Shown: positions 22,127-34,711 of the stretch, in pieces
How positions within the stretch are numbered: the stretch's first letter is position 1
How the letters are laid out: the number at the start of each line of letters is the position of its first letter
DNA from: [Phialemoniopsis] sp. UDSM-2020
Lineage: Eukaryota > Ascomycota > Sordariomycetes > Thyridiales > Thyridiaceae
Assembly (NCBI GenBank): GCA_018873225.1
Contig: JAEILZ010000003.1
Coordinates: forward strand, 2,976,001 to 3,040,000
Length of the DNA: 64,000 nt
Direction of reading: 5' to 3'
Made by a program: the position numbers and the translations under genes
The notes under the pieces: model-generated
Databases searched by the model: none
The model's input: only the letters and a program-made list of their open reading frames with translations
What the model was told of the DNA's origin: nothing

Positions 22127-25100
22127 GGGCTGCTTAATAGCCTGCATGCATCACGACGAAGCTCATGACAGATGACAAAGGCTTTGAATTAAACGTTATC
22201 ACTGCATAGAGCTGAACCCAACAGCCACCCACAATAGAGCATTGCAGATCGCGCCCCTGCAGTAGTGCAGACGATTCCTTTTGATGAAGCCTTGTCACAA
22301 TCCTGTTCCTTTTCGTCGGTGCCGGTGACCACGATGCAAGCTGCAAGGGACTGCCAGTTGCCAACGCAGAACACGTCACAATGTTGGGCTGTTGGGCGCG
22401 CCACTCCATCTACCAATCGAGCGGTGACAGCCGCAGGGGTTGCAGCAAGATCACACTGATCCAATTCAGACGCGACACGATACCAGATTCAGAGGTCTAC
22501 GCCAGGGGGACAGAAAAGAAAAAAGCAAATAACGGTGAAGCTCATGCAGGTACGAGACTCGTCGTGGATCACAACAAAGGCCCGACTTGATGACGGTCCA
22601 GAAATCGGGGACTTAGATCTTGCAACTGACGTGTGAGCTGACTTCCAAAACCGGACTCTTCCCCGATTTATTTGCTTTTTACTAGGTTTTGACATCTGGT
22701 AGTTGGCTGTGATGATCCAATAGCTTGGGACACTGGGTGGGGGTAGGAGAAAAAAGAAAGTGTGAAGTTGTCAACAGCTGATTGTAAGATCGCGATTGGG
22801 ATCTTGTCTCTAGCTTGTCCAGGGCGCTGCGAGTCTGCGATGGGAGACCTGTTTGCCTCGTCGTCCCTTCACCAACCTTGATTATGATTGAAGGACTCAT
22901 TGTGCCGAGTATGCAACTACAGCCAAGCTCCCAGCCCAGGCCAGTCCTGAAGCGGCACGGAAGTAGAGACGGGACCTCGGAGGACGCTGGCTAAATTGAA
23001 CACAATGGTGGGCGGCATCCTGTCTCACGCAACCAATCGTAGCAATTTCAGAAGGTGGGTGTAAAGATCTGCCGGGTTCACGACGTCCTCTTCCTTGCTT
23101 TCAGGGTTCGCAGGCGGGACATTGAACCCCGTCTGTGAACCCTGGAAAATAGTCACGCGGTGCCCTACGACGGTTCTGTGGATGCAGTTCGACGATGTTT
23201 TGCGAAAAGAGGTTCTCTTTGCTTCTTGGGCTTGCAGTAGTCTGGCCCAACTAGTTTGCTCCCGGGCGATCTCCTGTACATCATCATCCGCCGATGGCGC
23301 TGCCGGGCCCCGGTCCGGCTGACCACTACTGACGGCACGTACCGTACAAGTTGTCTTAAGGTAATAGCTCTAATGCTCGTGGACCGAGAGTAGAGCTGCT
23401 GACGCGGTCTTTAGCCCATCTCCTACGATTTACTGTCTGCCTGTGAAAGTAAACAAAGAAAAGAGGGAAGAAGTAACACAAGTATCACGGACACAGGACG
23501 GCATTCCCGATGCCGTAGCGAGACCCGTAGCGAGGCATGCGATCGTGCTGGCTCTACCGACAACTGCAGTTCGGATCTCGAGGCAACGGGAAGAGCAGAG
23601 ACGCAAAGGCGGGGTAAGGAGACACACGCTTCCTCGGATCTATTTGCACGAGACATGGCGAACCTTCCAGACTTGCATCGTCCAGAAAATCCAGTATCTG
23701 GGCACTTTATACTCGCCTACATGCCTTTTGCCGGTGCAGGTGTGTGAGCCAAACCATGGCGGAGGCGGGACGAAAGAGAAACGCGCAAGACAGCGTGACC
23801 AATCCCATTACACGTTTGCCCACACACCTTTGATGTTTCTTGCCTCCCTGCTCCCGCTTGATCTGGTTGTTTCTTCCGGCCGGAACCAGAAATTGCTGGT
23901 CTCGAAACCTCTCTCCGAGGTCGATCGCGACTGTTGCTAAGCCCGACCTATTTGAACGAGGAAGGCATCACATCGTGACCTTGAAAGAAAGTAGACTTTC
24001 TACGTTGCCAATAAACTTCTGACACAAGTGTCAGAGGGTGTCAAAGGAAATGCTTCGTAATCGTAACGCATAGCAAAACGTGGCATAGTTGATGTTGACG
24101 TTGGATACGCCCAGTATCAATCGCAGAGACTGGAATGCTATGAGGATGTGTATAAACAACACTAAAAGGGTCCATGGAGGCAGGCGCCGGGCGTGGGGGA
24201 GACTAAGGCGTTGATGGTGGGAACCAAGAACCCCAAGGACCCAAACTACCCGACGCTAAGACGAAGACGGCGGCCGACCTTGGGACCTCCGTCCATCCAA
24301 GCTCGAAGGTTCAGTCTGGTTCCATCTTGCTTGCTCCCTTGTTACTTCTCAGGTGCCGATGCAGCGAGACTGTCGCGACGCCACCTGTTGTTAATGAACT
24401 GCAGGCGTTGATGGTGGGGGTACTTTTGAAGAGAAGCTGCTCTCTCTCTCCGTCCACGGGTGTTTCTTCCGCCCAAAACGCCCCCGGTCCAGGCTTACAC
24501 CTGGCATTTGGCAATGCCAGGATGGTGGGAAGGTGGCACATTCTCACTGGCAGAGACCGGTTTGTGAATCACCAGCCGGCCGAGTGTGCGCTGGTGGGGA
24601 CGACGTTCATGTTTATTGCTTCTTCCACCGCCGGGCTGATGTGACTGGACTAAGACAAGCATGCCCTATGGGGTACCCTTCTTGGTGTGTTGACATCTCT
24701 TTTTCCTTTTCTTTTCTGTCCGCACTAATGAGGATGATGATTAGCAACATGTACCTAAAGTACGTAAACTCGCCTAGCCGTCTGGAGCATGAGCTACCGA
24801 CGGTAGGTATCTTGTTCCACTCCACAAAGCCATGCCATGCCATCTCATCATGAGTCTGCATTCCAGTTGGCAATGAATACATAGGGATGCGCCACCACGG
24901 ATGCCCTCTTGACTTGACTTGTTTCTCAACCCGCCTTGTTTGCTTGTCTACTTTACCTGGCCCTTGCCGTTGCCATCCCCGGTTTTTCTCCCCTTCCACT
25001 GACCCGTCTTGTGACATTTTGCCTTTACACGCCTCCCATCCCCCAACCTGAGGGCAAAGCAATTTATCTGTGATCCCTCCCGACTCTGAATTCCGGGGCG

Positions 25101-25555
25101 AGCTGGTCTGTCCATCTTCCTCATATCTCTCCTCCTAGACCCAGGAGGACGCGGGCAGGCTTCGTGCATTGTTATCTTTTGTTCCTGGACCCTCTAAGAC
25201 CTTACTCAATCTTGTCCTATACCTTTCTGGCACGCCGGACATTCCAGCTCTGGCTTGCATTACAGTACGAGATAAACAGCGGATACTGCCTACGATTTCA
25301 CTCTTCTTCCAGCCCCTCCTAAGCACTTCGTCTCCTGAACGGCTTGTTGACGCCCGCGTCGAGCCCGACCAGCCAATTGTCCTTGTCCGCTTTGTTACAC
25401 GGCGAGTGCATCAGGCCAGGATCTCGAGGACGTGCTTCCGTCTGAGATCCGGCGTGCAGGTGCTCCTAGCGGGTTTCACAGCCCCCAACCACCGTATAAA
25501 ACAGAACACACTCGACCTCTCGGGACGCAGTGTAAGCCGCCCATTTTCTAGCGCT
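22127..25555. other. Intergenic region and 5' leader of the TBC gene
   Basis: About 3.4 kb. The last 390 nt are open in the frame of the TBC protein but contain no ATG before 25556. Pyrimidine-rich stretches near 24900-25150 look like a fungal promoter/leader. The 165-codon frame at 23443-23940 looks random. No RNA gene seen. Confidence 0.5.
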
Positions 25556-28377
25556 ATGGCACCCCAAAAATTCGCCAGCGTCCGATACAAGAACCGCCCT
25601 ACCGTGCGAGTCGCCGCTTTTCGAGACGACGCAAGTCTAGTCGCACTCCGGTATGAGCAGACGGTTCAGGCCGAGCCTCCTATTCATATAATTCCAATCC
25701 CCCCTCGCAATCCCGCCCGCGCAAGTCGCCCTCCTTCAGCCCTCTCGCCAACCAACTCTGTCGCCTCGCCCCTTGTCGTGGTACCGCCGCCTGTCCCTCC
25801 CCAGGAGCAGCATCCCGCCCTACGGATCCGCTCTGACCTCGACACGGGCAGTGCCGAATTCAAACGAGACTCTGGCCTGGCATCTACTCCGTCTACGGCG
25901 ACAATTCCGGAGGATTCTCTCGAGGACGTATCCTTTGACAGGACTCGCACATCCGACCAGCTGCGCTCCTCGTATACGAGCGACCGGACCAGCTTCACGA
26001 GTGCTTCAACGTCATACACGCGTGCTCAATCGCCCGAGGTTGGCGAGATCACACTTGAGTCTGTCTGGGAAGACCCCAGGCCAGCACCGCCATCTCCAGT
26101 TGTTGTGGCAGACGCCAATGCTGCCAAGCTGAGCAAGTCGAGTTCCCGCCGTTCTGGAACATCGAATCGCTTGAGGAAGAAGAACATGGCCGAAAAGGGT
26201 GCTGGGACGGCGGCTCCGCCAACCATCAAGCCCCCCGTTCCCAGGCCGGCTAGTGATGTGACAGCAGCTAATCCACAAATGCCGGGGACCAACACCACCA
26301 GCCCCGCCACCCCCGTCGACAGGGATTTTACTCCTATCAATACGAGCATCCCAACCGACAGGCTGCTCGACGATGATTTCCTCACGAAACTGACCTTCTC
26401 GAAAAGAGGCAGTGTCATGTTCGGAGGGAAGCGCGCATTCCTGGCCCCTACTCTGATGGACCGATCCTCTGAAAAGACATCCGCCACTGCGGCGCGTCAA
26501 GCTGCGACCACGAGCAATGCGACAAACGACCCCAAGGACCTCCCCAAGGCGCTGTCGATTCCAAACATCCGGGTCCTGTCGGTAGATGTAGAGAGGGAAT
26601 CACAAAAGGTGAGATCGCTCTATGAATCCGGCGAGACTCTCAATTGGGAAGATGGGGGCCAGTCCTCGTCGCTTGGCGAGCGCCTGGAGCCTACGGCGGA
26701 GGTCCCATCTCAAGGAGACGAGAATGTCGCGTATGGTTTCCTAGTCAATCCGTCTTTGACTTTATATCTTGCCTTGCTGACTCGTGCCCTGCTCTGTCCA
26801 GTTCTCCTTCTTCTCAAAACGAACATGCCACCCTCCAACCACCGTCAAGTACGCACCGGTCTTCTTCGCCGCAACGAGATAGTTCGGCAGAGAACGCATT
26901 CGAACGCGCCGGAGGGATCGAAGACTGGCAAGACGTGAATGATGGTGATGTTGATCGCTATGGTTTCATCAGTCCAAAGAGGCCCGTGTCACGGGCTACG
27001 ACTGCGGACACGCGGTCGGAGAGGTTGGCACCGAGGAGGAGGAATGTCTTGGTTAAGAGACCTGACTCTGCCGTCTACTCCTCGTCGCCCTTGGCGCTCT
27101 CTCGTGGACCAAGCAGGAAGGTCTCTGCACGCTCGCTACACACACAAAACTCTGAATTTTCTACGGCATCTCGGCGGTCGGCGCGGTCTTCTCTGCGCGC
27201 TGCAACCAACTTGCTGCCGCACAACAAAGACAGGAAGGTGCTGGACGAGGCTGGCGACATGCTGACGCTGACGCCTGGGCTTTCGGATATTGCCGAGGAT
27301 GAGCAAGGTGACAAGATCTCCGAGGCTCTTAAGAGGAAGGAATGGGAAAGATCTGAAAAGTGGCGCAAGATGGCAAAGGTCGTCAAGAAGGGCGAGGATG
27401 GTGAAGGGATGGACTTTGAGTTCGATGTCAAGAACCAAAAGGTGATCGACCGAACTTGGAAAGGCATCCCTGATAGATGGAGAGCAGCTGCCTGGTATTC
27501 GTTTCTATCGACCAGCGCGAAGCGACAGGGAACCAAGACGACGGAAGAGGATATCATCGCTTCCTTCAAACACTTTCAGGATGTCAGCTCACCAGATGAC
27601 GTCCAAATCGACCTGGACGTCCCCAGGACGATCAACAGGCACATCATGTTTCGGAGAAGATATCGGGGCGGACAGAGACTCCTCTTTCGAGTGCTCCATG
27701 CCATATCTCTGTACTATCCTGACATCGGCTATGTACAGGGCATGGCTTCTCTGGCTGCTACGCTCCTATGCTACTACGATGAAGAGAGGTGTTTCGTTAT
27801 GTTGGTGCGGATGTGGGAGTTGCGCGGGCTCGAAACTCTGTACCAGCCAGGCTTCGACGGCCTGATGGATGCCCTGAAGGAGCTCGAAAAGCACTGGCTG
27901 GGAAATAGGGATGTTGCTCGCAAACTTGTAAGTATCAAAAGCCGTGCTCGCAACCTCGAGGCTTTTACTAACCCTCTGCAGAACGAACTTTGTATCGACC
28001 CAACTGCGTACGGGACGCGATGGTATCTTACCTTGTTCAACCTCTCCGTCCCGTTCCCGGCGCAATTGCGCATCTGGGATGTTTTCATGCTTCTCGGGGA
28101 TGCTCCTCTACCAGACAAGGCCGAAGCGAAAGCGAAGGCCAAAGCCAAGGACAAAGACAAGGCGCAACCTCAAGAACCTCCGGCGCTGTATAGTCTTGAC
28201 ATCCTCCATGCAGCTAGCTCCGCGCTCATTCAAGCGCTGAGGGAGGTTCTGCTTGACTCGGACTTTGAGAACGCCATGAAGGCACTGACCTCGTGGGTGC
28301 CAATCAAGGACGAGGAGCTCCTCATGAAAGTGATACGGACAGAGTGGAAGCACCACAAGGGGAAGAGAAAAGGGTAA
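25556..28377 (+). CDS. TBC-domain Rab GTPase-activating protein
   Basis: Predicted GAP for a Rab/Ypt GTPase in membrane traffic; the target is unknown. Three exons: 25556-26730, 26802-27927, 27982-28377, 898 aa. Intron 1 (26731-26801) has a GTATGG donor and CTGAC branch; intron 2 (27928-27981) is 54 nt, in frame and stop-free, but has GTAAGT, TACTAAC and CTGCAG, so it is a real intron inside the TBC domain. Residues 1-600 are mostly Ser/Pro-rich and disordered. The TBC domain (about 610-820) has GIPDRWR, the arginine finger in DVPRT (Arg667) and the glutamine finger in YVQGM (Gln704). A Lys/Ala-rich run sits near the end of the TBC domain. I take the first ATG in frame, at 25556 (MAPQKF); non-ATG codons further up are unlikely starts. 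Confidence 0.87.
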
Positions 28378-29123
28378 GGGCCCCGCGATGCTCCTCTTTG
28401 TGGGCAACACGGCTGTCCGACGAACCTGGCATGCTTTTACTAGAACAGGGCAGCGTTGGATATATGCCCAGGACCGCCTCATCAGGCAATGCTGTATCTG
28501 ATTTCATTTGTTTCCCATTTTTCCCTTTGTCAAGAGTCACTGCAGTGGTTTTGCAGACCTCACAAAAGCTGACCAAAGGGTGGTGTGTCGACATGGCATT
28601 TGTTTCTACTTCCATGCCACGACAAGCGAAGCGCTCGTTTTACTGTTATATACCCCTTTACGCGATCTTGGAAGAAGATGAGGACGAAAAGGACTGCCTG
28701 GTGGCCGAGATAGACACGCCGTAGCATCGAAGTCAATTAGGCATCGAAAACCCACATGAGCGGGGGAAAATTGCATTCAAGATTGCTCTTTAAACTTGAT
28801 TAGCTCGAGGATCGTGGTGGTGGCCTACCTCTTTAGGTCGACCGAAAAAAAAGAAGGCTTCGTTTTTACAGCCCACGGGGCGCCACAGTGACACACCTGT
28901 GAACTGTCCCTTTCGGGCGAGATGGGCTTCTCCGAATGCAGCAACTGTGGCTGGTGATGCGCTAGGACCGGCCGGCCGGGACGGCGATGCGGCGGGGTTT
29001 GCGGCGGCTGTGTGGGGCCCGTGCACCTTCCTAATGCGGACTCCACCTCCGGGCATTGACGGCGTGGCGCCGGTCCGGATCCGGAAACATCTGCTCTGAC
29101 GTGGGATTACACTGCGGGTCATC

Positions 29124-29153
29124 AGAACTAGAACTAGAACTAGAACTTGAACT
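29124..29153. repeat. AGAACT microsatellite
   Basis: Four perfect AGAACT units followed by a TGAACT variant. Confidence 0.85.
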
Positions 29154-29339
29154 TGACAATACATCCACGGTTTACGGTGATGAGATTGTGAATACCCGGC
29201 GCGTTGGTGCAGTGATCTATGTTGGTAATTCTCTCCTCTAATATTGGTCGACGATATGGGCACATCGATACGGAGCACAAAGCACCGAGTCAACCAGAAA
29301 AGAGGCTCACCCATGGAAGAGATACATAAGGAACTTTAA

Positions 29340-29930
29340 AAGCCATAACCCCCAAGGAACGACGAGATGGTGCAGCGGTGAGAGCAAAGTCACCAAACGA
29401 AGTGGCATTACCGTGTTATCTTCTTTTTATTTGGAGTGAAGTGGCGTTACTGTGTTTTGTTGTCTTTATTTTAGAGTGAAGTGGTATTACCATGTTTTGT
29501 TGTCCTTATAAGTAGAGCTCTCTATCAGAATCAGCTAAGACCACCATCCCCCTTCAGAAACGTCCGCAGGCCCCTGCCCAACGTCCCGAGTTCGATTCGA
29601 CCCTTCTACAATTGACTACAGGGGGCTTGTCGAAACGATGAAGGTCCGGGCGAGGCTTAGTGAGAGGCGCACAAACAAATACCGCAGTTAAGAACTAAAC
29701 TGAACCCGAAAGGGACGGGGCGCAAAGTAGCCACAAAGGTGGGCTTGGGGCTAAAGGTAGTACCACGGGCATTACCTTTTTGCCATTTCATTTTATCATT
29801 CTTTTAATGCTTTACAGTATATAACTCTAGTATTTTCCCTTTCTTTTCTTTTTCTAATTATGTAAAGAAATAAATAGAGTACTATATTAGATAATAGTTT
29901 ATCCTGAAGGGTTATAGTCCTGACAGACTG
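29340..29930. repeat. Degenerate repeat relic with tandem 40-mers and tRNA-like boxes
   Basis: Three imperfect tandem units of 39-40 nt begin with GAAGTGG at 29399, 29438 and 29478. Just upstream, TGGTGCAGCGGTGAGAGC (about 29368-29385) resembles a tRNA A box; downstream GAGTTCGATTCGACC (about 29588-29602) resembles a B box. From about 29770 to 29910 the sequence becomes strongly AT-rich, unlike its surroundings. No coding remnant or clear terminal repeat was found. It may be a tRNA-derived SINE or a solo LTR/leader remnant; the class is uncertain. Confidence 0.4.
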
Positions 29931-32900
29931 TACATACCAGCAGACCAAGCTATCAGAGCACTCAAGATGTCTCTAAAAGTGACACGCAACTTAAGGACTG
30001 CTTTGCCAGTCAGGTGAGCACTCAGCCATGCACCAAGCCGGCACGAGGGCACCCTCTTCTCAACAACGGTATTTCCCTTTATGCAGGCGCAGCGTCCATG
30101 TTTGTTCAAGTACAGCCCTCCCAGCCTCCGTGCACTAGCACAGTGTAAGCCGACGAACGGGGTGTAGACGTATCCACAGCTCGGTCGGACAACAGTAGGT
30201 CGGTCACGACGTATCCAAGCGAGCCGCCCTCAACGGCGGTCACGGCCCTGTCCATGGGATCAGGTACAGACCGTTTTCATAAGCGCCAGTCAGCAGCTCG
30301 TCATCTCTTTCCAGGTTGTATCTAGAGATTCCTCAGCAGGGGGGGAACCGGCGAGACATTGACGAGCGTGAACTTCGGCGGGACGAGCCGCCTGAAAAGA
30401 GAATCTGCCGAGCCGCACACACACTCACGCAAGCTGGGCACGGATGGATGGCGCGCGAACTTGGTGAGAGGGTCGGGCCTGCACGGACTGGATGAGTCCC
30501 GATTTGGCAGGCGCCTCGTCGAATACCGTGCCGTCTCTGGATCCACGATCGACCATGTTCTCTCCCGCTCCTCCATCTGACTGATCGCTTTATAAACCCC
30601 CCCGAGATTGCGTGAGCCGGGTGGGCCACTCATTGAAAAGGGGGCCTTCGGCAGAGTGTAAGGACAGAATGTCGGCACAGCCAGCAGCACGCGTTGGAGA
30701 TCAAATGTAACCCATTGCAGCCCTGCTCCCCGGCGTCTGCTCCCGTGTCAGGTCGCCGACTTGGAAGCTCGTCATATCCGTCCCAATATCTCTGGCGGTT
30801 CGCCGCGAAAAAGCCGCGCTCCGTGGCTTGGACTGGGCCTGGCATAATCCATCGGCCCGTGGACGAGCCTCTTCCCATCGACCGACCAATTGGCCCTGAA
30901 GCTGCCGATGCTGAGTACCGATTCCACTTGTTCGGGCTCTCACCGCATTAGCTTAGCATTGTCGGACCTGATCCTCGAGACATTGAGACTCTTGGGTGCG
31001 TGCTCCAAGACCTAGCCTATGTCGCACTTCATGGACACACTGTAGATCTTGACACCTTGTCCGTACATACGCACGTACCCGTACGCGACCGTCTGTCGAC
31101 CGGTAGCGACACTGGTCTCGCAATGGGTAGACAAGACGCGATCGCGAACCGCGGCGGCTGCAGCGGCTGGGAACAGGCTCCTTCTCTCGGCTGCATGTTT
31201 CATTTAGAGCAGCCGGTGACTTCGAGGACTAGCCATGGAGTCGTGTGGACTTTGGATCTGAATAATGAAGCCCGAGTCTGATCCGTCTCCTTCGGCTCCT
31301 CGGCCCCCCCTACGCAGCACCTTGGCGAGACCTGGGTCGAGGCCAGTGCGATTCTCTCGCACAAGCGCACAGACGCAATGGGCGACTATTTTCAGAAGGG
31401 GAGAACCAGCGAAAAGGGGGACAATCAAGGCCTCATTCGTTGGCACGGTCCAAGCGCAAACACGCATCGATCGCATAATTGCGCACAGGCGGCCTGGGTA
31501 GGGCAATAGATCTTCGTCATCATTCTCAACCACCCTCTTACCCCCTCCGTTCTCAATCCAACGGCAGCTTTTGCCGCAGTCATATATATGACCTTTTGCT
31601 AATCAGCCAGTCGCCATACCAGGATGAGCGCCGCCAAGCGAGAGGACTGGAAAAAGGGGGGGCTTCGGAGCCGGTCATGCGCGCGGTTGGGGCCAGGAAA
31701 GTAATATGGCCTGCGGCTATTTATATCGTCAGCTCTGCGTTCGTTGCTTTGACCGATAAACGCGCCCCGGGAGATTGCCCGAAATAGTCATCTGTACTGT
31801 TCTTTTTTCTCTTTCTCTTTCACACTTTTTTCCCTCTTCCAAAAACAGCATGAAAGAAAATAACGCCGGTGAGATTGGAAGCGCCCACTGATATTCCTTG
31901 CGAACTGTCCTGACGACTTTCACTTCCCCCAAAAATAGAGTTGCCAATCCTCGTGTGTGCTCAGTACTTGCACATACAAGCGGCAACTGCCGTGCTGATC
32001 TGCACGCGTAGGTAGGGTAGTCGTTGCGGTTCAGCACGTCCGGGGTCCCCTCCCCCGGTCCAACGTACGATTCTTCGAGACTTGCCGCCCGGAGACTCGC
32101 TTTCTATTACCACATTCCAGAAGGAGGTCTCACTTCAGCCTCGGTATGACTTGTACGTCAACCAGAAAGGCCTCCCGTGTCCTTCCCCTGTATCAAGATA
32201 ATGGATGGCCTGGGATGTGCGGGCATATGCAGCAACGGTCTCGATCTCGTGATCGACGAGGTTGCCTGGGATAAGCCTGCATGCCAACCCTGTTGTTCGT
32301 ATCGATGCACCCATAGTTGCTCCATGTGCTGCGGCGTCGGGGTATTGCAGGACTAGAAGATCTCATTAGTGAGAATATGTCGGTCGCCGTCTGTGATCTT
32401 CCCCCCCTAATGCCTCTCCCGCAGCGAGTCGGGCGCACGTACCAGCCTCGGACTGTAGGGTATGACCATCTCTCATAGCCAGGGAAGGGTGATTCCGCCG
32501 CCCCTGTGACCATTGCGAAGAGTGAATCAAGTTCCAATGGCTGTTTAGATCATTCGCTGTATTTTGGCCAGTCTAGCAACTGGAACGCCTCTCCAGTAGG
32601 GTATATTGGTACATGCAGAGAGAGTCAAAGAAACCATCCGTCCGTCTCGCCCTCTCTCTCTCGGGGTCCTTCTGCCATGCAGATGCGACACTCGAGTAAA
32701 ACAACCAGTAAAACCGCCCAAGAACTCCATGAGGGCCTCGCCTCCCATTAACGAAAAACCCGCCCATTCTCCATTCCAATCCCAATGTTTCCTTCTTTCT
32801 TTTTTCTTGTTCCCATCCTTTTACCCGTGGTCGTGATCGTCTAAATTATACATAAGCGTACAGAGTTATTGTTTGATACAGTAAATACAAATTCGGGGGG

Positions 32901-33132
32901 GCGTGTGCGAGGTCGCAGGAGAGCAGTATCGATCCGGTAAAATCGGACCAGTCGTCGATAGCGTTCTCTGTGATTGTGATTCCATAGTCGTGACAACGTC
33001 GCCTGCATATCTCGAGCAGGCTGTCGAAGAGATCCTCCCGACATCGCAGAGTGGATTCGTGGCGGTCGGCCGGGCCGGTCGTTGCGAAATTTGATCCCTC
33101 GACAGCTGAAACCCGAGACGTGAGATTAAAGT

Positions 33133-34711
33133 TCACTGATCATCTCGGTCGCGCGCCGATCCCATTGCTCCACCCCGCGGCTGCTCTTCCATCATACGCC
33201 CTGGTGAGTTCCCAGGCTCGCTTTCGCTGCGTTGTGGCCGCACGTCGGACGAGCTCGAGGCACGCGGACCCAGATGCGGAGAGGGCTCCTCAGACAAGAG
33301 CGAGGAGACTGTGTGTGATGGACGCATTTGATGCGCTTGCAGTCTTGAGGAGAGTCCTTCCTCACTGTCCCTCGTCATGCTAGGTCCAGCAAAATGGAGC
33401 GGGGAGGTGCCTCGCTGTGATGTCCAGATTTCTGACCTCGGGCGACCGCCCCCGAGTCGATACGACGAGACATCGCTTCGCTGCCGCGCATGCCCTCGCC
33501 TCCTGCCCGGAGGAGGATTCGACAGTGCCGTGCTCGAGCCATGATGTCCGAAAGGAGGAGATCTAGGTCTTTGCTGGTTGCTCGGTGGCGGTGCTGGTTG
33601 TTGCGGCCCGGTGGCCTTTCGTTTCCGAGGGGATTCACTTACTGTTTGCAAACCTCAATTAGCCCCGCGGCTTTTAGGAGCGGGTCTTGGTCTTGGACGC
33701 ACCTGAAGGCGTAGCAGACTGGCTGCCGCTGCCGCCCCCTTGGCTGGTGGGAGGTTGCCAATGATGGAAATAAATCGATGGTGATGGTTGTGGCTCTTGC
33801 TGCTGAGCTGATGATGCCATGCCGTGCGCTTGTGACGGGGGTGCCGGGGCACCCTGGGGCACGTTGGTGTTGAGATTCGGCAGGCCTGCTCCCAGAGGTC
33901 GAGGAGGTCCACTGTAGCCACGGGGACGTGTCGGCGAGCCTGGATATACCGCTGCAGACACAAATCCACCATGAGTCGCGTGTGCAGACCCAGGTGTTCC
34001 AGGAACGGGTCCTGTGCCGGGATATTGGCTGTAAGCGTGGCCTTGCGGCTCCCGTCGATGCTCTGGAGACGTGGGACCAGCTGGTGGTAACAACTGAGGC
34101 TGGCCCGGCTGTGTTTGTGACTGCAGCATGTGGTGTGCCATGTCTAGTGCCGCCTGTGTGAGCGTGCTACCTCCCATGCCAGCAAAAACGACTGGCACCA
34201 TAGGAGGGGGAATACCGCCCTCCAACGAGGTTTTCAGGATTTCATACTCCGTTTTTCGCTGCTCGAGCCGCAAGGTTTCCTGCCTGGTCCTCTCCTCTTC
34301 CTGCTTTCTCTTCTCCTCCTCTGTCTTGGCTGCCAACCAGGCTCGCATAGAGTCTTCGCCGCCAGCCTGGTGCCATTGTGGAGGAGGGGGTAAGTGAGCA
34401 GCATGTTGGCTCTGGGCAAAAGACTGGACAGGAGGCTGTGAGAGTGGAGGTCCCGGTGGCGGGGGATGACCTCCTGAGCCAGGCGGAGGATGCTGTGCCA
34501 ATGTCATGGCTGCCGGAGGGGGCAGCGGCCGGTGAGATGAGGACATTTGCTGAGCTAATGGGGTACTGCTACGAGGAGGCGTGGAGTGACTCTTATGTGT
34601 GGTTTCCTGGTAGACCAATGGAGGCGAGAGTCGATATGTGCTGGATGGCGGTGTGGGAAGGTCATGAACCGACCTGTAGCCGTAGTGTGCGGGCTGCTTG
34701 ATGGTGAGCAT
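33133..34711 (-). CDS. Proline-rich coiled-coil protein of unknown function
   Basis: Not recognised beyond resemblance to uncharacterised fungal proteins. Two exons: 34711-33703 and 33641-33133; the intron 33642-33702 has GTGCGT, a GGCTAAT branch-like site and AACAG, and joins the frames as TPS-VSESPRKRK. Product 505 aa. Without splicing the first exon runs to a stop at 33674. Features: N-terminal conserved block (MLTIKQPAHYGYRS) with LPTPPSS and STPPRSS, which look like phosphodegrons; Pro/Gln-rich segment; a charged helix rich in EEEKRKQEEE (about 125-165) followed by a conserved hydrophobic stretch (PMVPVVFAGMGG); then Pro/Gly-rich and basic Ser-rich tails with a PRKRK nuclear-signal-like motif. 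An in-frame ATG at 34777 is possible. Its isolation in about 14 kb of non-coding DNA suggests extensive regulation, perhaps of a nuclear regulator; this is inference. Confidence 0.7.

Larger units (their letters stand above)
28378..33132. other. 4.75-kb gene desert left of the proline-rich gene
   Basis: No open frame here has recognisable coding character. Contents: hexamer microsatellite (29124-29153), a TACGGAGCA near-copy (29269), a degenerate repeat relic (about 29340-29930) ending in an AT-rich tract, and ordinary unique sequence elsewhere. Long non-coding transcripts cannot be excluded. Confidence 0.5.
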
